A stretch of DNA of 64,000 nt from Nonomuraea helvata (GCF_039535785.1 NZ_BAAAXV010000005.1:186001-250000); one strand, 5' to 3'. Shown: positions 8,654 through 17,608, numbered from the stretch's first letter. Notes: a model not told the origin generated them from the letters alone. Numbers and translations are program-made.

Positions 8654-9320
8654 CCACGCGCCCCTTGAGCCAGGGCGCGTCCGCCACGAACGTGCACGAG
8701 CCCGGCTCGATCTCCGTGAACCCGGCGTCGCGCACCACCGGCAGCCCTTCGGCGACCATCGCGTCGAAGTCGGCCTGCGAGGCCGCCGTCCGCACGGAGA
8801 CCGCGAGGCCCCGGGCGCGCCAGGCGTCCCGTTCGGCGGCGTCGCTGGCCCACCAGGCGAGCTGGGCGGCGTGCCCGGCCTGCGCCATGGCCTTGCCCGC
8901 GGACATGGCGAGCTCGGGGTTGGCCCACAGGATCGGCGGCTCGGCGGGCGGCGGGTCGGCGGTGTCGCTCAACTCGGTGCCGCCCACCTGCAGCCGCGCG
9001 AGGTCACGCGGCCAGCCGTCGAGCGGTACGGGCGGGTGCACGCGTACCTCGGCCGTGCGGTGCTCGACGGTGCGCCCCGGCAGCGCGGCCGCCCTGCGCC
9101 ACTCGGCGCCCCTGGCCCGGCGCACCACCTTGCGGATCTTGCCGGTCGACTGCCAGGCGTGCAGCTCGGCGGTCCACTCCCCCGGGTCGTCCAGCAGGCT
9201 CAGCACGGCCATGGCGGCCGCCTCCAGGGCGTCTGTCCGCTCGGGGGGAGCGGCTCTCTCGATCCTGACGACCAGCGGCAGGACATAAAGCTCAAAGTTC
9301 TCGGAGTTCTCGGAGTTCAT
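8643..9320 (-). CDS. PTH2-type peptidyl-tRNA hydrolase
   Basis: The C-terminal ~110 residues carry the Pth2 hallmark MSAGKAMAQAGHAAQLAWW followed by the small alpha/beta core ending in FDAMVAEGLPVVRDAGFTEIEPGSCT. Pth2 enzymes release peptide from peptidyl-tRNA that has dropped off the ribosome. The first ~110 residues form an actinobacterial extension rich in charged residues. It would complement the usual bacterial Pth1 encoded elsewhere, or act as a deacylase on related substrates. Its ATG overlaps the stop of the MFS gene by 4 bp (9317-9320), indicating co-translation with that exporter. Confidence 0.8.
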   Translation of the reverse strand: MNSENSENFELYVLPLVVRIERAAPPERTDALEAAAMAVLSLLDDPGEWTAELHAWQSTGKIRKVVRRARGAEWRRAAALPGRTVEHRTAEVRVHPPVPLDGWPRDLARLQVGGTELSDTADPPPAEPPILWANPELAMSAGKAMAQAGHAAQLAWWASDAAERDAWRARGLAVSVRTAASQADFDAMVAEGLPVVRDAGFTEIEPGSCTFVADAPWLKGRVARS

Positions 9321-10579
9321 CGCCCTCTAGCATGCCCGATGGCCACCGACATGCCGGCGGCCAGGAGGCACAGAGCGCCGGCGCCGTACCAGGCGAGGTC
9401 GTAGGCGCCCAGATGGTCGCGGGTGAGCCCGGCGCCCACGGCGGCGAACGCGGCGCCGACCTGGTGCGAGCCGAACACCCACCCGAACACCACGGCCCCG
9501 TCGGCCCCGTAGATCCGCCGGCACAGCGCCACCGTGGGCGGCACGGTGGCCACCCAGTCCAGCCCGTAGAACACGATGAAGATCAGCATGCTGGGCTCGG
9601 TCGTGGCCGCGAACAGGCTCGGCAGCACCATCAGGGAGAGCCCGCGCAGCGCGTAGTAGACGCCCAGCAGCACCTTGGGGTCGATCTTGTCGCTGAGCCA
9701 GCCGGACGCGATCGTGCCCGCGATGTCGAAGATCCCGATGACCGCCAGCAGCCCGGCCGCGACGGGCTCGGCCATGCCGTGGTCGTGCGCGGCCGGGATG
9801 AAGTGGGTGCCGACCAGGCCGTTCGTGCTGGCCCCGCAGATCGCGAAGCCGCCCGCGAGCAGCCAGAACGGCCGCGTCCTCGCCGCCGAGGCGAGCACGG
9901 TGACCGCCCTGACGGCGGCGTTCACGGTGCTCGGCTGAGTGCGGACGGCGCCGGGGTCCGCGCCCAATGCCGTCGTGCCCACGTCCTCGGGACGGTCGCG
10001 CAGCAGCCACCACACGAACGGCACCACGGCCAGCGCCGCCCCGGACACGGTCAGCGAGGCGAAGCGCCACCCCGGCCCCTCGGCGAGCTGGGCGAGGACC
10101 GGCAGGAAGATCAGCTGCCCCGTGGCGCCTGCCGCGGTGAGCACGCCGGTGACCAGCCCGCGGTGCCGCACGAACCAGCGGTCCACCACGGTCGCGGCGA
10201 ACACCAGCGCCATCGAGCCCGTTCCGAGCCCGACCAGCACACCCCAGAACAGCAGAAGCTGCCAGCTCGCGGTCATCAGGACGGTGAGGCCGCTGCCCGC
10301 GGCGATCAGCAGCAGCGCGACGGCGACCACCCGGCGCATGCCGAAGCGGTCCATCAGGGCGGCGGCGAAGGGGGCGGTCAGGCCGTAGAGCACCAGGTTG
10401 ATCGAGACGGCCAGTGAGATCGTGCCGGCCGACCAGCCGAACTCCTCCTGGAGCGGGGTGATCAGCACGCCGGGGGTGGCGCGGAACCCGGCCGCGCCCA
10501 GGATCGCCACGAAGGCGACGGCCGCGACGAACCAGGCACGATGCACGCGGCCGCGCGTGGGGGTGGTGCTCAACGTCAT
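9317..10579 (-). CDS. MFS transporter (OFA/monocarboxylate-like)
   Basis: The 420-residue protein has 12 predicted hydrophobic segments and the opening ...GFRATPGVLITPLQEEFGWSAGTISLAVSINLVLYGLTAPFAAALMDRFGMRRVV, which fits the MCT/OFA-like branch of the major facilitator superfamily. Transport direction and substrate cannot be read from the sequence. It is divergent from the GlxA-like regulator at 10651 with a 71-bp shared promoter region, so that regulator may control it. The downstream PTH2 gene overlaps it by 4 bp. Confidence 0.85.
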   Translation of the reverse strand: MTLSTTPTRGRVHRAWFVAAVAFVAILGAAGFRATPGVLITPLQEEFGWSAGTISLAVSINLVLYGLTAPFAAALMDRFGMRRVVAVALLLIAAGSGLTVLMTASWQLLLFWGVLVGLGTGSMALVFAATVVDRWFVRHRGLVTGVLTAAGATGQLIFLPVLAQLAEGPGWRFASLTVSGAALAVVPFVWWLLRDRPEDVGTTALGADPGAVRTQPSTVNAAVRAVTVLASAARTRPFWLLAGGFAICGASTNGLVGTHFIPAAHDHGMAEPVAAGLLAVIGIFDIAGTIASGWLSDKIDPKVLLGVYYALRGLSLMVLPSLFAATTEPSMLIFIVFYGLDWVATVPPTVALCRRIYGADGAVVFGWVFGSHQVGAAFAAVGAGLTRDHLGAYDLAWYGAGALCLLAAGMSVAIGHARGR

Positions 10580-10650
10580 GCGCCAATCCTGCTTTATCCC
10601 CTTACATGGTCACGAGTGGCCGGAAAGCCAATATGTGAAAGAATCAGGCC

Positions 10651-11598
10651 ATGACACATCGGATCGTGGTCGTCGCGCTCAACCACTTCGCCCCGATCGA
10701 TCTCGGCGTGCCCGGACAGGTGTTCGGGGTGGCCGAGACAGCGGGCGGCGAGAAGCTGTACGAGGTGGTGACCTGTTCGGAGGGGCGCATGCCGGTCCGC
10801 TGTTCCGCGGGCTACAGCGTGCTGCCCGACCACGATCTCGACGTGCTCGACACCGCCGACACGGTCGTGGTGCCCGGCATCCACGCGGGCCGGGCGATGC
10901 GGTACGGCACGATCTCTCCCACGCTGGCCGAGGCGCTGCAGGGGCGGCCTCGTACGATGTCGATCTGCACCGGCGCCTTCGTGCTGGCGGCGGCGGGGTT
11001 GCTCGACGGCCGTCCGGCCACCACGCACTGGCGCGACGCGGAGCTCTTCGCCCGGCTGTTCCCGCAGGTGAAGCTGGACCCCGACGTGCTGTTCGTGGAC
11101 GACGGCGACGTGCTGACCTCGGCCGGGGTGGCGGCCGGGATGGACCTGTGCCTGCACGTCATCAGACGCGACCATGGCAGCGAGGTGGCCAACCGGGCGG
11201 CCCGCCGCTGCGTCATGCCGCCGTGGCGGGAGGGCGGCCAGGCCCAGTACATCGACCGGCACCTGCCGTACGCGGGCGGCGGCACGGCGGCCACGCGCGA
11301 CTGGATGCTGGCCCACCTGGACCGCCCGCTCGACCTGGCCGCGCTGGCCGGGCACGCGAGGATGAGCGTGCGCACGTTCACCCGGCGCTTCCGCGACGAG
11401 ACCGGCATGAGCCCGGCCAGATGGCTGAACGGGCAGCGCGTCCAGCACGCCAGGCGCCTGCTGGAGACGACGGACCTGGGCGTGGAGGAGGTGGCCAGGG
11501 AGGCGGGGTTCGGGACGGCGGTCTCGCTCCGGCAGCATCTGCATGCCGCCGTCGGGGTTTCGCCGCTGGCGTACCGGCATACGTTCCGCCGACCCTGA
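10651..11598 (+). CDS. GlxA family regulator (DJ-1/PfpI plus AraC HTH)
   Basis: The 315-residue protein combines an N-terminal DJ-1/PfpI domain (residues about 3-190, with SICTGAFVLAAAGLLDGRPATTHW around the nucleophile elbow) and a C-terminal AraC-type double HTH (about 215-312, with FTRRFRDETGMSPARWLNGQRVQHARRLLE). Such regulators typically sense small nitrogenous metabolites through the amidotransferase-like domain. The Cys of the PfpI elbow is present (ICTGAF). It is divergent from the MFS exporter, its likely target. Length is typical and the ATG start is clear. Confidence 0.9.
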   Translation: MTHRIVVVALNHFAPIDLGVPGQVFGVAETAGGEKLYEVVTCSEGRMPVRCSAGYSVLPDHDLDVLDTADTVVVPGIHAGRAMRYGTISPTLAEALQGRPRTMSICTGAFVLAAAGLLDGRPATTHWRDAELFARLFPQVKLDPDVLFVDDGDVLTSAGVAAGMDLCLHVIRRDHGSEVANRAARRCVMPPWREGGQAQYIDRHLPYAGGGTAATRDWMLAHLDRPLDLAALAGHARMSVRTFTRRFRDETGMSPARWLNGQRVQHARRLLETTDLGVEEVAREAGFGTAVSLRQHLHAAVGVSPLAYRHTFRRP

Positions 11599-11671
11599 GT
11601 TTCTTGCGGCAAAAGCCGCATTTCCCCCTAGAATCGCCGCAAGAAGAAGATCGGCAAGGAGGGGTCGTCAC

Positions 11672-12502
11672 ATGGCCGACGCGGACCACTTACCCGCGGG
11701 GATCAACCCGAACGTGCCCAGCGTCGCCCGCATGTACGACTACTACCTCGGCGGCCGGGACAACTTCGCCGCCGACCGCGAGGCGGCCGAGAAGATGATG
11801 GAGATCGGCCGGAGGATGGGCAACGACGCCCGCGAGATCGCCCTGGCCAACCGCGCCTTCATCGGCCACGCCGTACGCATGCTCGCCGAGGCCGGGGTGC
11901 GCCAGTTCATCGACATCGGCGCGGGCCTGCCCACCCAGGACAACGTGCACCAGGTAGCCCAGCGGCACGCCCCCGGCTCCCGCGTCGTCTACGTGGACAA
12001 CGACCCCATCGTGCTGATCCACGCCCGCGCGCTGCTGGCCAGGGACCCGGACGTCCTGGCGATCGAGGGCGATCTCAAGGACCCTGACGCCATCCTGGAC
12101 GACCCGCGCGTCGCGGAGCATCTCGACCTCTCCCAGCCGTACGCCGTCCTGCTGGTCGCGGTGCTGCACTTCATCCCCGACAACGGCGAGGCCGACCGGA
12201 TCGCCGCGCGCATCCGCGAGCGCCTGAGGCCCGGGGGCCATCTGGTGCTGTCGCACCTCCTGTACGCGGGCCACGACATGGACGATGTGGCCACGGCCGG
12301 TCAGCAGGTCTACTCCGGAACGACCTCGGGAGGCCTGGCGCGGCGCGGCTACGACGAGATCGCCTCCTTCTTCGACGGCCTGGAGCTGCTCGGCCCGGGC
12401 GTCGTGCCGGTGGCCGACTGGACGCCCGACGCCGCCCCCGGTGGCTCGTACGACCTCGCCAAAGGCGGCATCCTGGCCGGGGTCGGCCGCCGCCCGGCCT
12501 AG
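11672..12502 (+). CDS. SAM-dependent methyltransferase (PF04672-type)
   Basis: The 276-residue protein carries the actinomycete-specific signature NPNVPSVARMYDYYLGGRDN near the N-terminus and the SAM-binding motif FIDIGAGLPT. Families of dozens of paralogues with this signature occur in filamentous actinomycetes and their substrates are mostly unknown. The ATG at 11672 is chosen because an AAGGAGGGG ribosome binding site lies about 7 bp upstream. A hairpin-like TTGCGGC/GCCGCAA pair (11604-11642) in the leader could be regulatory. It stands alone on its strand between the GlxA-like and CGNR regulators. Confidence 0.9.
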   Translation: MADADHLPAGINPNVPSVARMYDYYLGGRDNFAADREAAEKMMEIGRRMGNDAREIALANRAFIGHAVRMLAEAGVRQFIDIGAGLPTQDNVHQVAQRHAPGSRVVYVDNDPIVLIHARALLARDPDVLAIEGDLKDPDAILDDPRVAEHLDLSQPYAVLLVAVLHFIPDNGEADRIAARIRERLRPGGHLVLSHLLYAGHDMDDVATAGQQVYSGTTSGGLARRGYDEIASFFDGLELLGPGVVPVADWTPDAAPGGSYDLAKGGILAGVGRRPA

Positions 12503-12547
12503 GCCGCCACCTCCAGCCTGCGTCGTCTCCCCGGTTAGATTGAGGGG

Positions 12548-13111
12548 GTGTCCCTCACCCTCGATTTCGTCAGCACGATCAGGGCCGAGCGGTCCGGCCT
12601 GATCGACCAGCTGTCCGACGTGGACGGCCTGACGGCCTGGACGCGTACGCACGCGGCCGACCTCGGCGACTTCGCCGTCACGGAGGAGCTGCGACAGGAG
12701 ACGGTGCGCCTGCGGCAGGCCGTACGCGCGCTGTTCGCCAGGGCTGTGACGCCGGAGCCGCCGAGCCGCGCCGACGCGTCGACCCTGCCCGGATTCGAGG
12801 AGTCACTGGCTCTCGTCAACGCCACCGCCCTGGCCGCACCCACCGCACCCCAACTGCGCTGGAACGGCGAGCCGGCCCTCGTCATCGCGCCCGCCATGGA
12901 GACCGACCCGGGGACCCGGCTGCGCGCCAGACTCGCCACGGCAGCCGTCGAGTTCCTCGCGGGGCCGGAGCGTGCCCTGCTCCGCACCTGCCAGGCGCCG
13001 CGCTGCGTGCTCTATTTCCTCAAGGAGCACCCGCGCCAGGAGTGGTGCTCGACAGCCTGCGGCAATCGCGCCCGAGCGGCCAGGCACTACAAGGAGCGCC
13101 GGAAAATCTAA
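12548..13111 (+). CDS. CGNR zinc-finger regulator with ABATE domain
   Basis: The N-terminal ~130 residues match the ABATE (putative stress-induced regulator) fold, beginning LTLDFVSTIRAERSGLIDQL. The C-terminus holds the CGNR zinc finger with four cysteines in CQAPRCVLYFLK and EWCSTACGNRARAARHY. These proteins are predicted transcription regulators. It starts with GTG; an in-frame Asp/Glu-rich middle is typical. It is followed by a set of nested TAACG inverted repeats before the VOC gene and may regulate that pair. Confidence 0.85.
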   Translation: MSLTLDFVSTIRAERSGLIDQLSDVDGLTAWTRTHAADLGDFAVTEELRQETVRLRQAVRALFARAVTPEPPSRADASTLPGFEESLALVNATALAAPTAPQLRWNGEPALVIAPAMETDPGTRLRARLATAAVEFLAGPERALLRTCQAPRCVLYFLKEHPRQEWCSTACGNRARAARHYKERRKI

Positions 13112-13179
13112 CGTTTGCAATACCGCTTTGCCGTTATATGCTCTCGATCTAACGGCAAGACGGCCATGCATGCGTTAGA
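13107..13179. promoter_or_regulatory. Nested TAACG inverted repeats upstream of the VOC/PNPOx pair
   Basis: Two nested inverted repeats are visible: an outer TCTAACG (13107-13113) with CGTTAGA (13173-13179), and an inner GCCGTTA (13130-13136) with TAACGGC (13150-13156). The VOC start codon is 11 bp downstream. Symmetry and position suggest an operator region, perhaps for the CGNR regulator just upstream; the binding protein is not known. Confidence 0.45.
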
Positions 13180-13189
13180 GGAGAGTGGG

Positions 13190-13633
13190 ATGTCCTTTCA
13201 GACCGGACACATCGGGCTCAACGTCACCGATCTCGACAAGTCCAAGGAGTTCTACACGCGCGTCTTCGGGTTCACGGTGGCGGGCGAGTCGCACGAGGAC
13301 GGCCGCAGGTACGCGTTCCTGACGCAGGACGGGACGCTCGTGCTGACACTCTGGCAGCAGAGCGAGGGCCGCTTCGCCACCGCCCGGCCGGGGCTGCATC
13401 ACCTGTCTTTCCAGGTGGCCAACCTCGAAGCGGTACGGCGTGTGGAGACCGTGCTCAGGGAGATCGGCGCCACCCTGCACCACGACGGCATCGTGCCGCA
13501 CCGTGAGGGCGCCTCGTCGGGCGGCGTGTTCTTCGAGGACCCCGACGGCATCCGGCTGGAGGTCTCCTCCCCGGACGGCGCCGGCGACCGTCCCGCACCC
13601 GCCTCCGACGCGCCGACCTGCGGTTTCTTCTAA
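13190..13633 (+). CDS. VOC (glyoxalase/bleomycin resistance) superfamily protein
   Basis: The 147-residue protein has the paired beta-alpha-beta-beta-beta modules of the vicinal-oxygen-chelate fold. The first begins HIGLNVTDLDKSKEFYTRVFGF and the second LHHLSFQVANLEAVRRVE, ending with FFEDPDGIRLEV. Metal-ligand candidates are His7, the His of LHHLS and the Glu of IRLEV. The substrate is unknown. The ATG at 13190 has GGAGAGTGGG just upstream. Its stop codon overlaps the start of the PNPOx-like gene by one base, so the two are probably translated together. Confidence 0.85.
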   Translation: MSFQTGHIGLNVTDLDKSKEFYTRVFGFTVAGESHEDGRRYAFLTQDGTLVLTLWQQSEGRFATARPGLHHLSFQVANLEAVRRVETVLREIGATLHHDGIVPHREGASSGGVFFEDPDGIRLEVSSPDGAGDRPAPASDAPTCGFF

Positions 13634-14490
13634 TGAGGCATCCGGGAGAGGTTGCCGTACAGCGGCGGGCGGGGGTGCGGGCGGAGGACCACGGCAGCTC
13701 GCGGACGCGCCCGCAGATCCCGGAGGTGGCGGCCGCGTTCCTGCGAAACCAGCACATGATCGTCCTGGGCGCGACCGACGACGGCGGGCGCGTCTGGGCC
13801 GGCGTGCTGACGGGTCCCACGGGCTTCGCGTCGCCGTCGGACGATCGGACGATCGTGCTGAACGCCGTGCCGGACGCCGCCGATCCCCTTCACGGGATGT
13901 TCGCACGGGAGCGCGACATCGGCCTGCTGGCCATCGAGCCGCACACGCGGCGCAGGATGCGCGTGAACGGCACCGCCGTACAGGCCGGTGATGCTCTGGT
14001 GGTGTGGACGGAGCAGGTCTACTCGAACTGCCCCAAGTACATTCAGACCCGCTCCCCCACCTCCGCTCCGGGCACCCCTGCCGGTCTGGGGCGCGGGACC
14101 TCGCTGTCCGACCGGCACCGGAGGTGGATCGCGGAGGCGGACACGTTCTTCATCGGCACGCGAGCCGCCGGGTTCGGGGCGGACGTGTCACACCGGGGCG
14201 GCAACCCGGGGTTCGTCCAGGTCACGGGAGCGCGCTCGCTGGAGTTCCTCGACTACCAGGGCAACTCGATGTACATGACGCTCGGGAACCTGGAGCTGGA
14301 CCCGGCGGCCGGGCTGCTGTTCGTGGACTGGGAGCGCGGGCAGACGCTGCAGCTCACGGGCCGGGCCCGGGTGGAGTGGGGAGAGCGGCGGGTGGTGCGT
14401 TTCGAGCTGGACGAGTACGCGCACCTGACCGACACGGTGTCGGCCGGCTGGACCGCTCCCGGCTACCACCGCTTCAACCCACCGGTCTAG
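13633..14490 (+). CDS. Pyridoxamine 5'-phosphate oxidase-like flavoprotein
   Basis: The 285-residue protein resembles the PNPOx-like split-barrel family: FLRNQHMIVLGATDDGGRVWAGVLTGPTGF in the first half and a second barrel strand set (ADTFFIGTRAAGFGADVSHRGGNPGFVQV). Members bind FMN or F420 and act on varied substrates, so true pyridoxamine oxidation is not implied. It follows the VOC gene with a one-base stop/start overlap. The last 17 bp overlap the convergent caspase-like gene on the other strand. Confidence 0.85.
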   Translation: MRHPGEVAVQRRAGVRAEDHGSSRTRPQIPEVAAAFLRNQHMIVLGATDDGGRVWAGVLTGPTGFASPSDDRTIVLNAVPDAADPLHGMFARERDIGLLAIEPHTRRRMRVNGTAVQAGDALVVWTEQVYSNCPKYIQTRSPTSAPGTPAGLGRGTSLSDRHRRWIAEADTFFIGTRAAGFGADVSHRGGNPGFVQVTGARSLEFLDYQGNSMYMTLGNLELDPAAGLLFVDWERGQTLQLTGRARVEWGERRVVRFELDEYAHLTDTVSAGWTAPGYHRFNPPV

Positions 14491-17230
14491 CGTCTCTGTC
14501 CAGGAAGGCCGCGGTGCCCGCGCAGATCGCCGCGACGAAGAGCGTGATCATGAAGGCCGGCAGAGTGTCCAACAGCGCCGTGTTGTGCACCAAGCCGACG
14601 ATCAACGTGAACTGGACCACGGTCAGCGACTCGGGCCGGGGGCGGCGTGCCTGGGCCGTCATGACGAGCAGGACCACGATGACCGGGAGATAGGCGGGAG
14701 CTCCCTCGTGCTCGTAGGAGCCGTCGACGTACATGGAGAGCATGGCAGCGGCGATGAGGATCGAGGCCGCCGTGCTCAGCACGACGGGTCGTCGAGCGTG
14801 GCCTGCCCGCCAGTCCGTGACCGCGCGGACGACGACCGCGAGAACGAGGACACCCGCGACCGCCAGTACGAGCCTCTCGCCGTCCGTCTCTCCGACCATT
14901 CTCGGGGCTTTCAGGTCGATGACGATCAGTGACAGGATGAGCAGCCCGGCGACCGCCGCCACGGCCCTGCCCACACCCTCGTGGGCCAGGGCCGTTTCGG
15001 TGAGCACCACCACGAGGATCAGCAGCGCGCCCGCGACGAACGTCGTCATCGGCTGGGCGGGGAATCCTGTCCGGAGAAGCTGGGCGGCCAGGCCCAGGTG
15101 GAGCGCGGCCGACCCGGCCGCCACACCCAGAAGCGCCGCGCGCCTGCGCCCGTCCGGCAAGAGGCCGATCGCAGCCGCCGCGGCGGCCGTCAGGATGCTC
15201 CAGAGCGGGAGTTCGCCCAGCAGATCGGCGGGGAAGCGTGCCGTGCCGAGGCTGCTGTTGGCCGGGCCGACCATGAGGAGGAGCGCGGCCACGAGGGCGG
15301 ACGCACGCCGAACCAGCTCCCAGCGCCGCCCACCCGGAGCCCGATCCGGTCTGGGGACGACGGCCACCGGCTCCACGCCGTCGTCGGCGATCCCCGCACG
15401 CGCCGGGACGTGGGCCGTTGACGTGTCACTCCCTGCCCCGGCGCCGCCAGGTGCCGGCTGCGCCTGCGCGGCCTCCGCGACAGCCGTCGGCTCCGGTACG
15501 ACGGCGGGCTCCGTCATCGGCGCGGACGGCCCACCGCCCCCAGCGGACGGCCCACCGCCCCCAGCGGACGGCCCACCGCCCCCAGCGGACGGCCCATCGC
15601 CGGCAGCGGACGGCCCGTCGCCGGCGAGCGCCGGCTCCCCGGCCGCGCCCGGCGTGGCCGTACCGGATCCCGCCGCTGCGCCTGCCCTGGGCGGTGGCGC
15701 CGGTTTGGCCGGCGTGCTCGGTGGGCCGGCCTTCGATCGCCGCGTCGGCGGCCCGACGTCCGACGTCCCCGACGGCGCGGGAGGCGGCAGCGGTGCGGCC
15801 GGGCTTCGGGTGGCGCCCGAGCCGGGGCCGGGAGGTGGAGTGGCGGACGCGTGGACGGGCCCCGCTCCCGGGTCGCGGAGGGGAATCGCGAGGACGCGGG
15901 CGGCGGCGGCCGAGACCATCCGGCTGTCGTCGTCAGCCAGTTCTTCCAGCGCCAGCCGGGCCGCCAGCGCGAGGCCGGCGTGCCGGCTGTGCCGCAGCCG
16001 TTCCAGTGCGTCGATCGTACCGGCCCTGATCTTGGCGATCGGGTGGTCGATCGCCTCCTGCAACTCCGGAGGCAGCGCCGCCGGCCGGTCCACCGGCCGG
16101 CTGCGGCGCGCGATGACCAGGTCGCCCTGCACGTCGAACGTCCACTTGCCCGGCGTCTGGTTGGGCGTGACCGCGCGCACCCGGTCGTAGACGTAGTCGT
16201 ACAGCTCGTCGATGCCCACGTAACCGTCCAGGTCGCGGTCGGCGTCGCCCGTTTCCAGCCCCTGCACCAGCGCGCTGGTGAAGACCGACGGCGACGTCTC
16301 GCGAGTGTCGGCGAGGTCGGTCCCGTCGAAGGCGTACTCCATCGCGTTGGAAGCGGTGATGACCACCCGCCCGCGCCCGCCGAACTGCTCCTCCACGTGG
16401 ACGTCCGCCCCTGCCCTCGGCAGCGCGCCGCGCGTGAACGCACCCGCGTAGCAGCAGTCGAGCAGCAGCACGACGCGCCTGCACCGGCTGCGGCTCATCC
16501 GCCGGTTGACGAACTCGGCGGACACAGCGGTTGCGGCGAGCCGGTTGAGCTTGGTGCTCGGGGTGGCGAAGTAGAGCTCGCCGCTGTCGTCCTTGACCCC
16601 GTGGCCGGAGAAGTGCAGCAAGAGCAGGTCGTCGGGGTGTCGATCGGCGAAGAACTCCTCCACGGCCTCGTTGATGACGGCGGTGGGCTCGTTGAGCATC
16701 GTGCGCACGTCGAACCCGCCGATGGCCTCGTCGCCCAGGACCCTGGCCAGCGCCTCGGCGTCCAGCGCGGGCGCCCGCAGCCCCCGCAGCCCGGGATCCC
16801 GGTATTCGTCGTTGGCCACGACCAGGGCCATACGCCTGCCTGCCCGCGCGGGCGTGCCCGGTTGCCTTCGCCGTAACCAGACCTCGGTGAGCCGGCGTTG
16901 CTCGGCGGAGGCGATGCCGGTCAGCTCAAGCACGTCGCCCTCGATGTCCAGCTTGACGGAGCGGTGCTGGTTGCGGGTGAGCCAGGCGGTCACCGCGTTC
17001 ACGATGGCGCCGAGCAGCTCCGTGCCGGCCAGCGCGACGACCAGACCGCCGACCGTGAACGACAGGACCGCCCTCGCACCTTCGGGCACCGCTCCCGCCT
17101 CGGCCGCGCTCGCCGCCACATCGAGCTCGAGCAGCTCGGCGCGGAGCCGCGCGGTGGCCTCGTCCAGCTCCTGCGGATCGGCGGCGTCATCGACCACCTG
17201 CAGGAGCAACCTGGTCGTCTCACTCACCAT
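14474..17230 (-). CDS. EACC1-caspase-membrane fusion protein
   Basis: The 918-residue protein has four parts. Residues 1-122 match the EACC1 (effector-associated constant component 1) pattern, including a hydrophobic segment (about 57-83) and SVKLDIEGDVLELTG. Residues 130-375 form a caspase-like peptidase with His210 in LHFSGHG and Cys260 in LLLDCCYAG, plus a late EF-hand-like loop (DRDLDGYVGIDE, 331-342). A Pro/Gly/Ala-rich linker (about 450-610) contains five near-perfect heptads. The last ~260 residues hold about nine transmembrane segments. EACC1 proteins belong to predicted NTP-dependent conflict systems in which the effector is released on threat. No VMAP or STAND partner is visible beside it. 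Cell suicide or signalling at the membrane is inferred. Confidence 0.85.
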   Translation of the reverse strand: MVSETTRLLLQVVDDAADPQELDEATARLRAELLELDVAASAAEAGAVPEGARAVLSFTVGGLVVALAGTELLGAIVNAVTAWLTRNQHRSVKLDIEGDVLELTGIASAEQRRLTEVWLRRRQPGTPARAGRRMALVVANDEYRDPGLRGLRAPALDAEALARVLGDEAIGGFDVRTMLNEPTAVINEAVEEFFADRHPDDLLLLHFSGHGVKDDSGELYFATPSTKLNRLAATAVSAEFVNRRMSRSRCRRVVLLLDCCYAGAFTRGALPRAGADVHVEEQFGGRGRVVITASNAMEYAFDGTDLADTRETSPSVFTSALVQGLETGDADRDLDGYVGIDELYDYVYDRVRAVTPNQTPGKWTFDVQGDLVIARRSRPVDRPAALPPELQEAIDHPIAKIRAGTIDALERLRHSRHAGLALAARLALEELADDDSRMVSAAAARVLAIPLRDPGAGPVHASATPPPGPGSGATRSPAAPLPPPAPSGTSDVGPPTRRSKAGPPSTPAKPAPPPRAGAAAGSGTATPGAAGEPALAGDGPSAAGDGPSAGGGGPSAGGGGPSAGGGGPSAPMTEPAVVPEPTAVAEAAQAQPAPGGAGAGSDTSTAHVPARAGIADDGVEPVAVVPRPDRAPGGRRWELVRRASALVAALLLMVGPANSSLGTARFPADLLGELPLWSILTAAAAAAIGLLPDGRRRAALLGVAAGSAALHLGLAAQLLRTGFPAQPMTTFVAGALLILVVVLTETALAHEGVGRAVAAVAGLLILSLIVIDLKAPRMVGETDGERLVLAVAGVLVLAVVVRAVTDWRAGHARRPVVLSTAASILIAAAMLSMYVDGSYEHEGAPAYLPVIVVLLVMTAQARRPRPESLTVVQFTLIVGLVHNTALLDTLPAFMITLFVAAICAGTAAFLDRDARPVG
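15522..15626. repeat. Five 21-bp tandem repeats within the caspase gene linker
   Basis: Five consecutive 21-bp units begin with GCGGACGGCCC. The first three are identical and the last two differ at a few positions. On the coding (minus) strand each unit encodes a Gly/Pro/Ser/Ala heptad (GGGGPSA or GDGPSAA). Being exact multiples of three, gain or loss of units would keep the frame and change linker length. Confidence 0.9.
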
Positions 17231-17319
17231 GGGCCACCTCTCAAGGCAGCTGGAGGACCGCGTCGCAACGCATTGTAGGCACTACGGTGAGTGTGAGTCA
17301 GCGCCTTTTCCGCCGCCTG

Positions 17320-17571
17320 TCAGCCCGCCCAGATCCACGGCTCCGCGACCGGAACCGCGCTGTAGTCCTCGCCCGCGACGGGGCAGATCTCCTCCCAGTG
17401 CACCCACCGCGCGCCTTCACTCGCCTTCGGCGGCCAGAGCAGGTAGCCCCACCGCACCCCTTCGGTGTCATCACCCCAGGCCAGCAAATACCGCGCCGAC
17501 GCGGCGTGCTCCACGATGGGCGGCCGCCAGAGCTCGGGCAGATCCCGCGTGTTCAGATCCATACCAACCAT
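17320..17571 (-). CDS. Small conserved-looking protein of unknown function
   Basis: Starting at the ATG at 17571 (or 17562) this is an 83-residue acidic, Trp-rich protein (...LPELWRPPIVEH..., YLLAWGDDTEGVRWGYLLWPP, AEPWIWAG). Codon use fits the host, with G/C third positions. No domain is recognised. It is divergent from the TetR gene at 17646, with an inverted repeat between them, so it may be a target of that regulator. Confidence 0.55.
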   Translation of the reverse strand: MVGMDLNTRDLPELWRPPIVEHAASARYLLAWGDDTEGVRWGYLLWPPKASEGARWVHWEEICPVAGEDYSAVPVAEPWIWAG

Positions 17572-17608
17572 TATACGAACACATATTCGATTCGCGCGGA
17601 ATGCTAGG

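Noticed and set aside
15418..16029. Arg/Pro-rich plus-strand frames over the caspase linker
   Set aside because: Produced by the 21-bp repeats and GC bias on the wrong strand.
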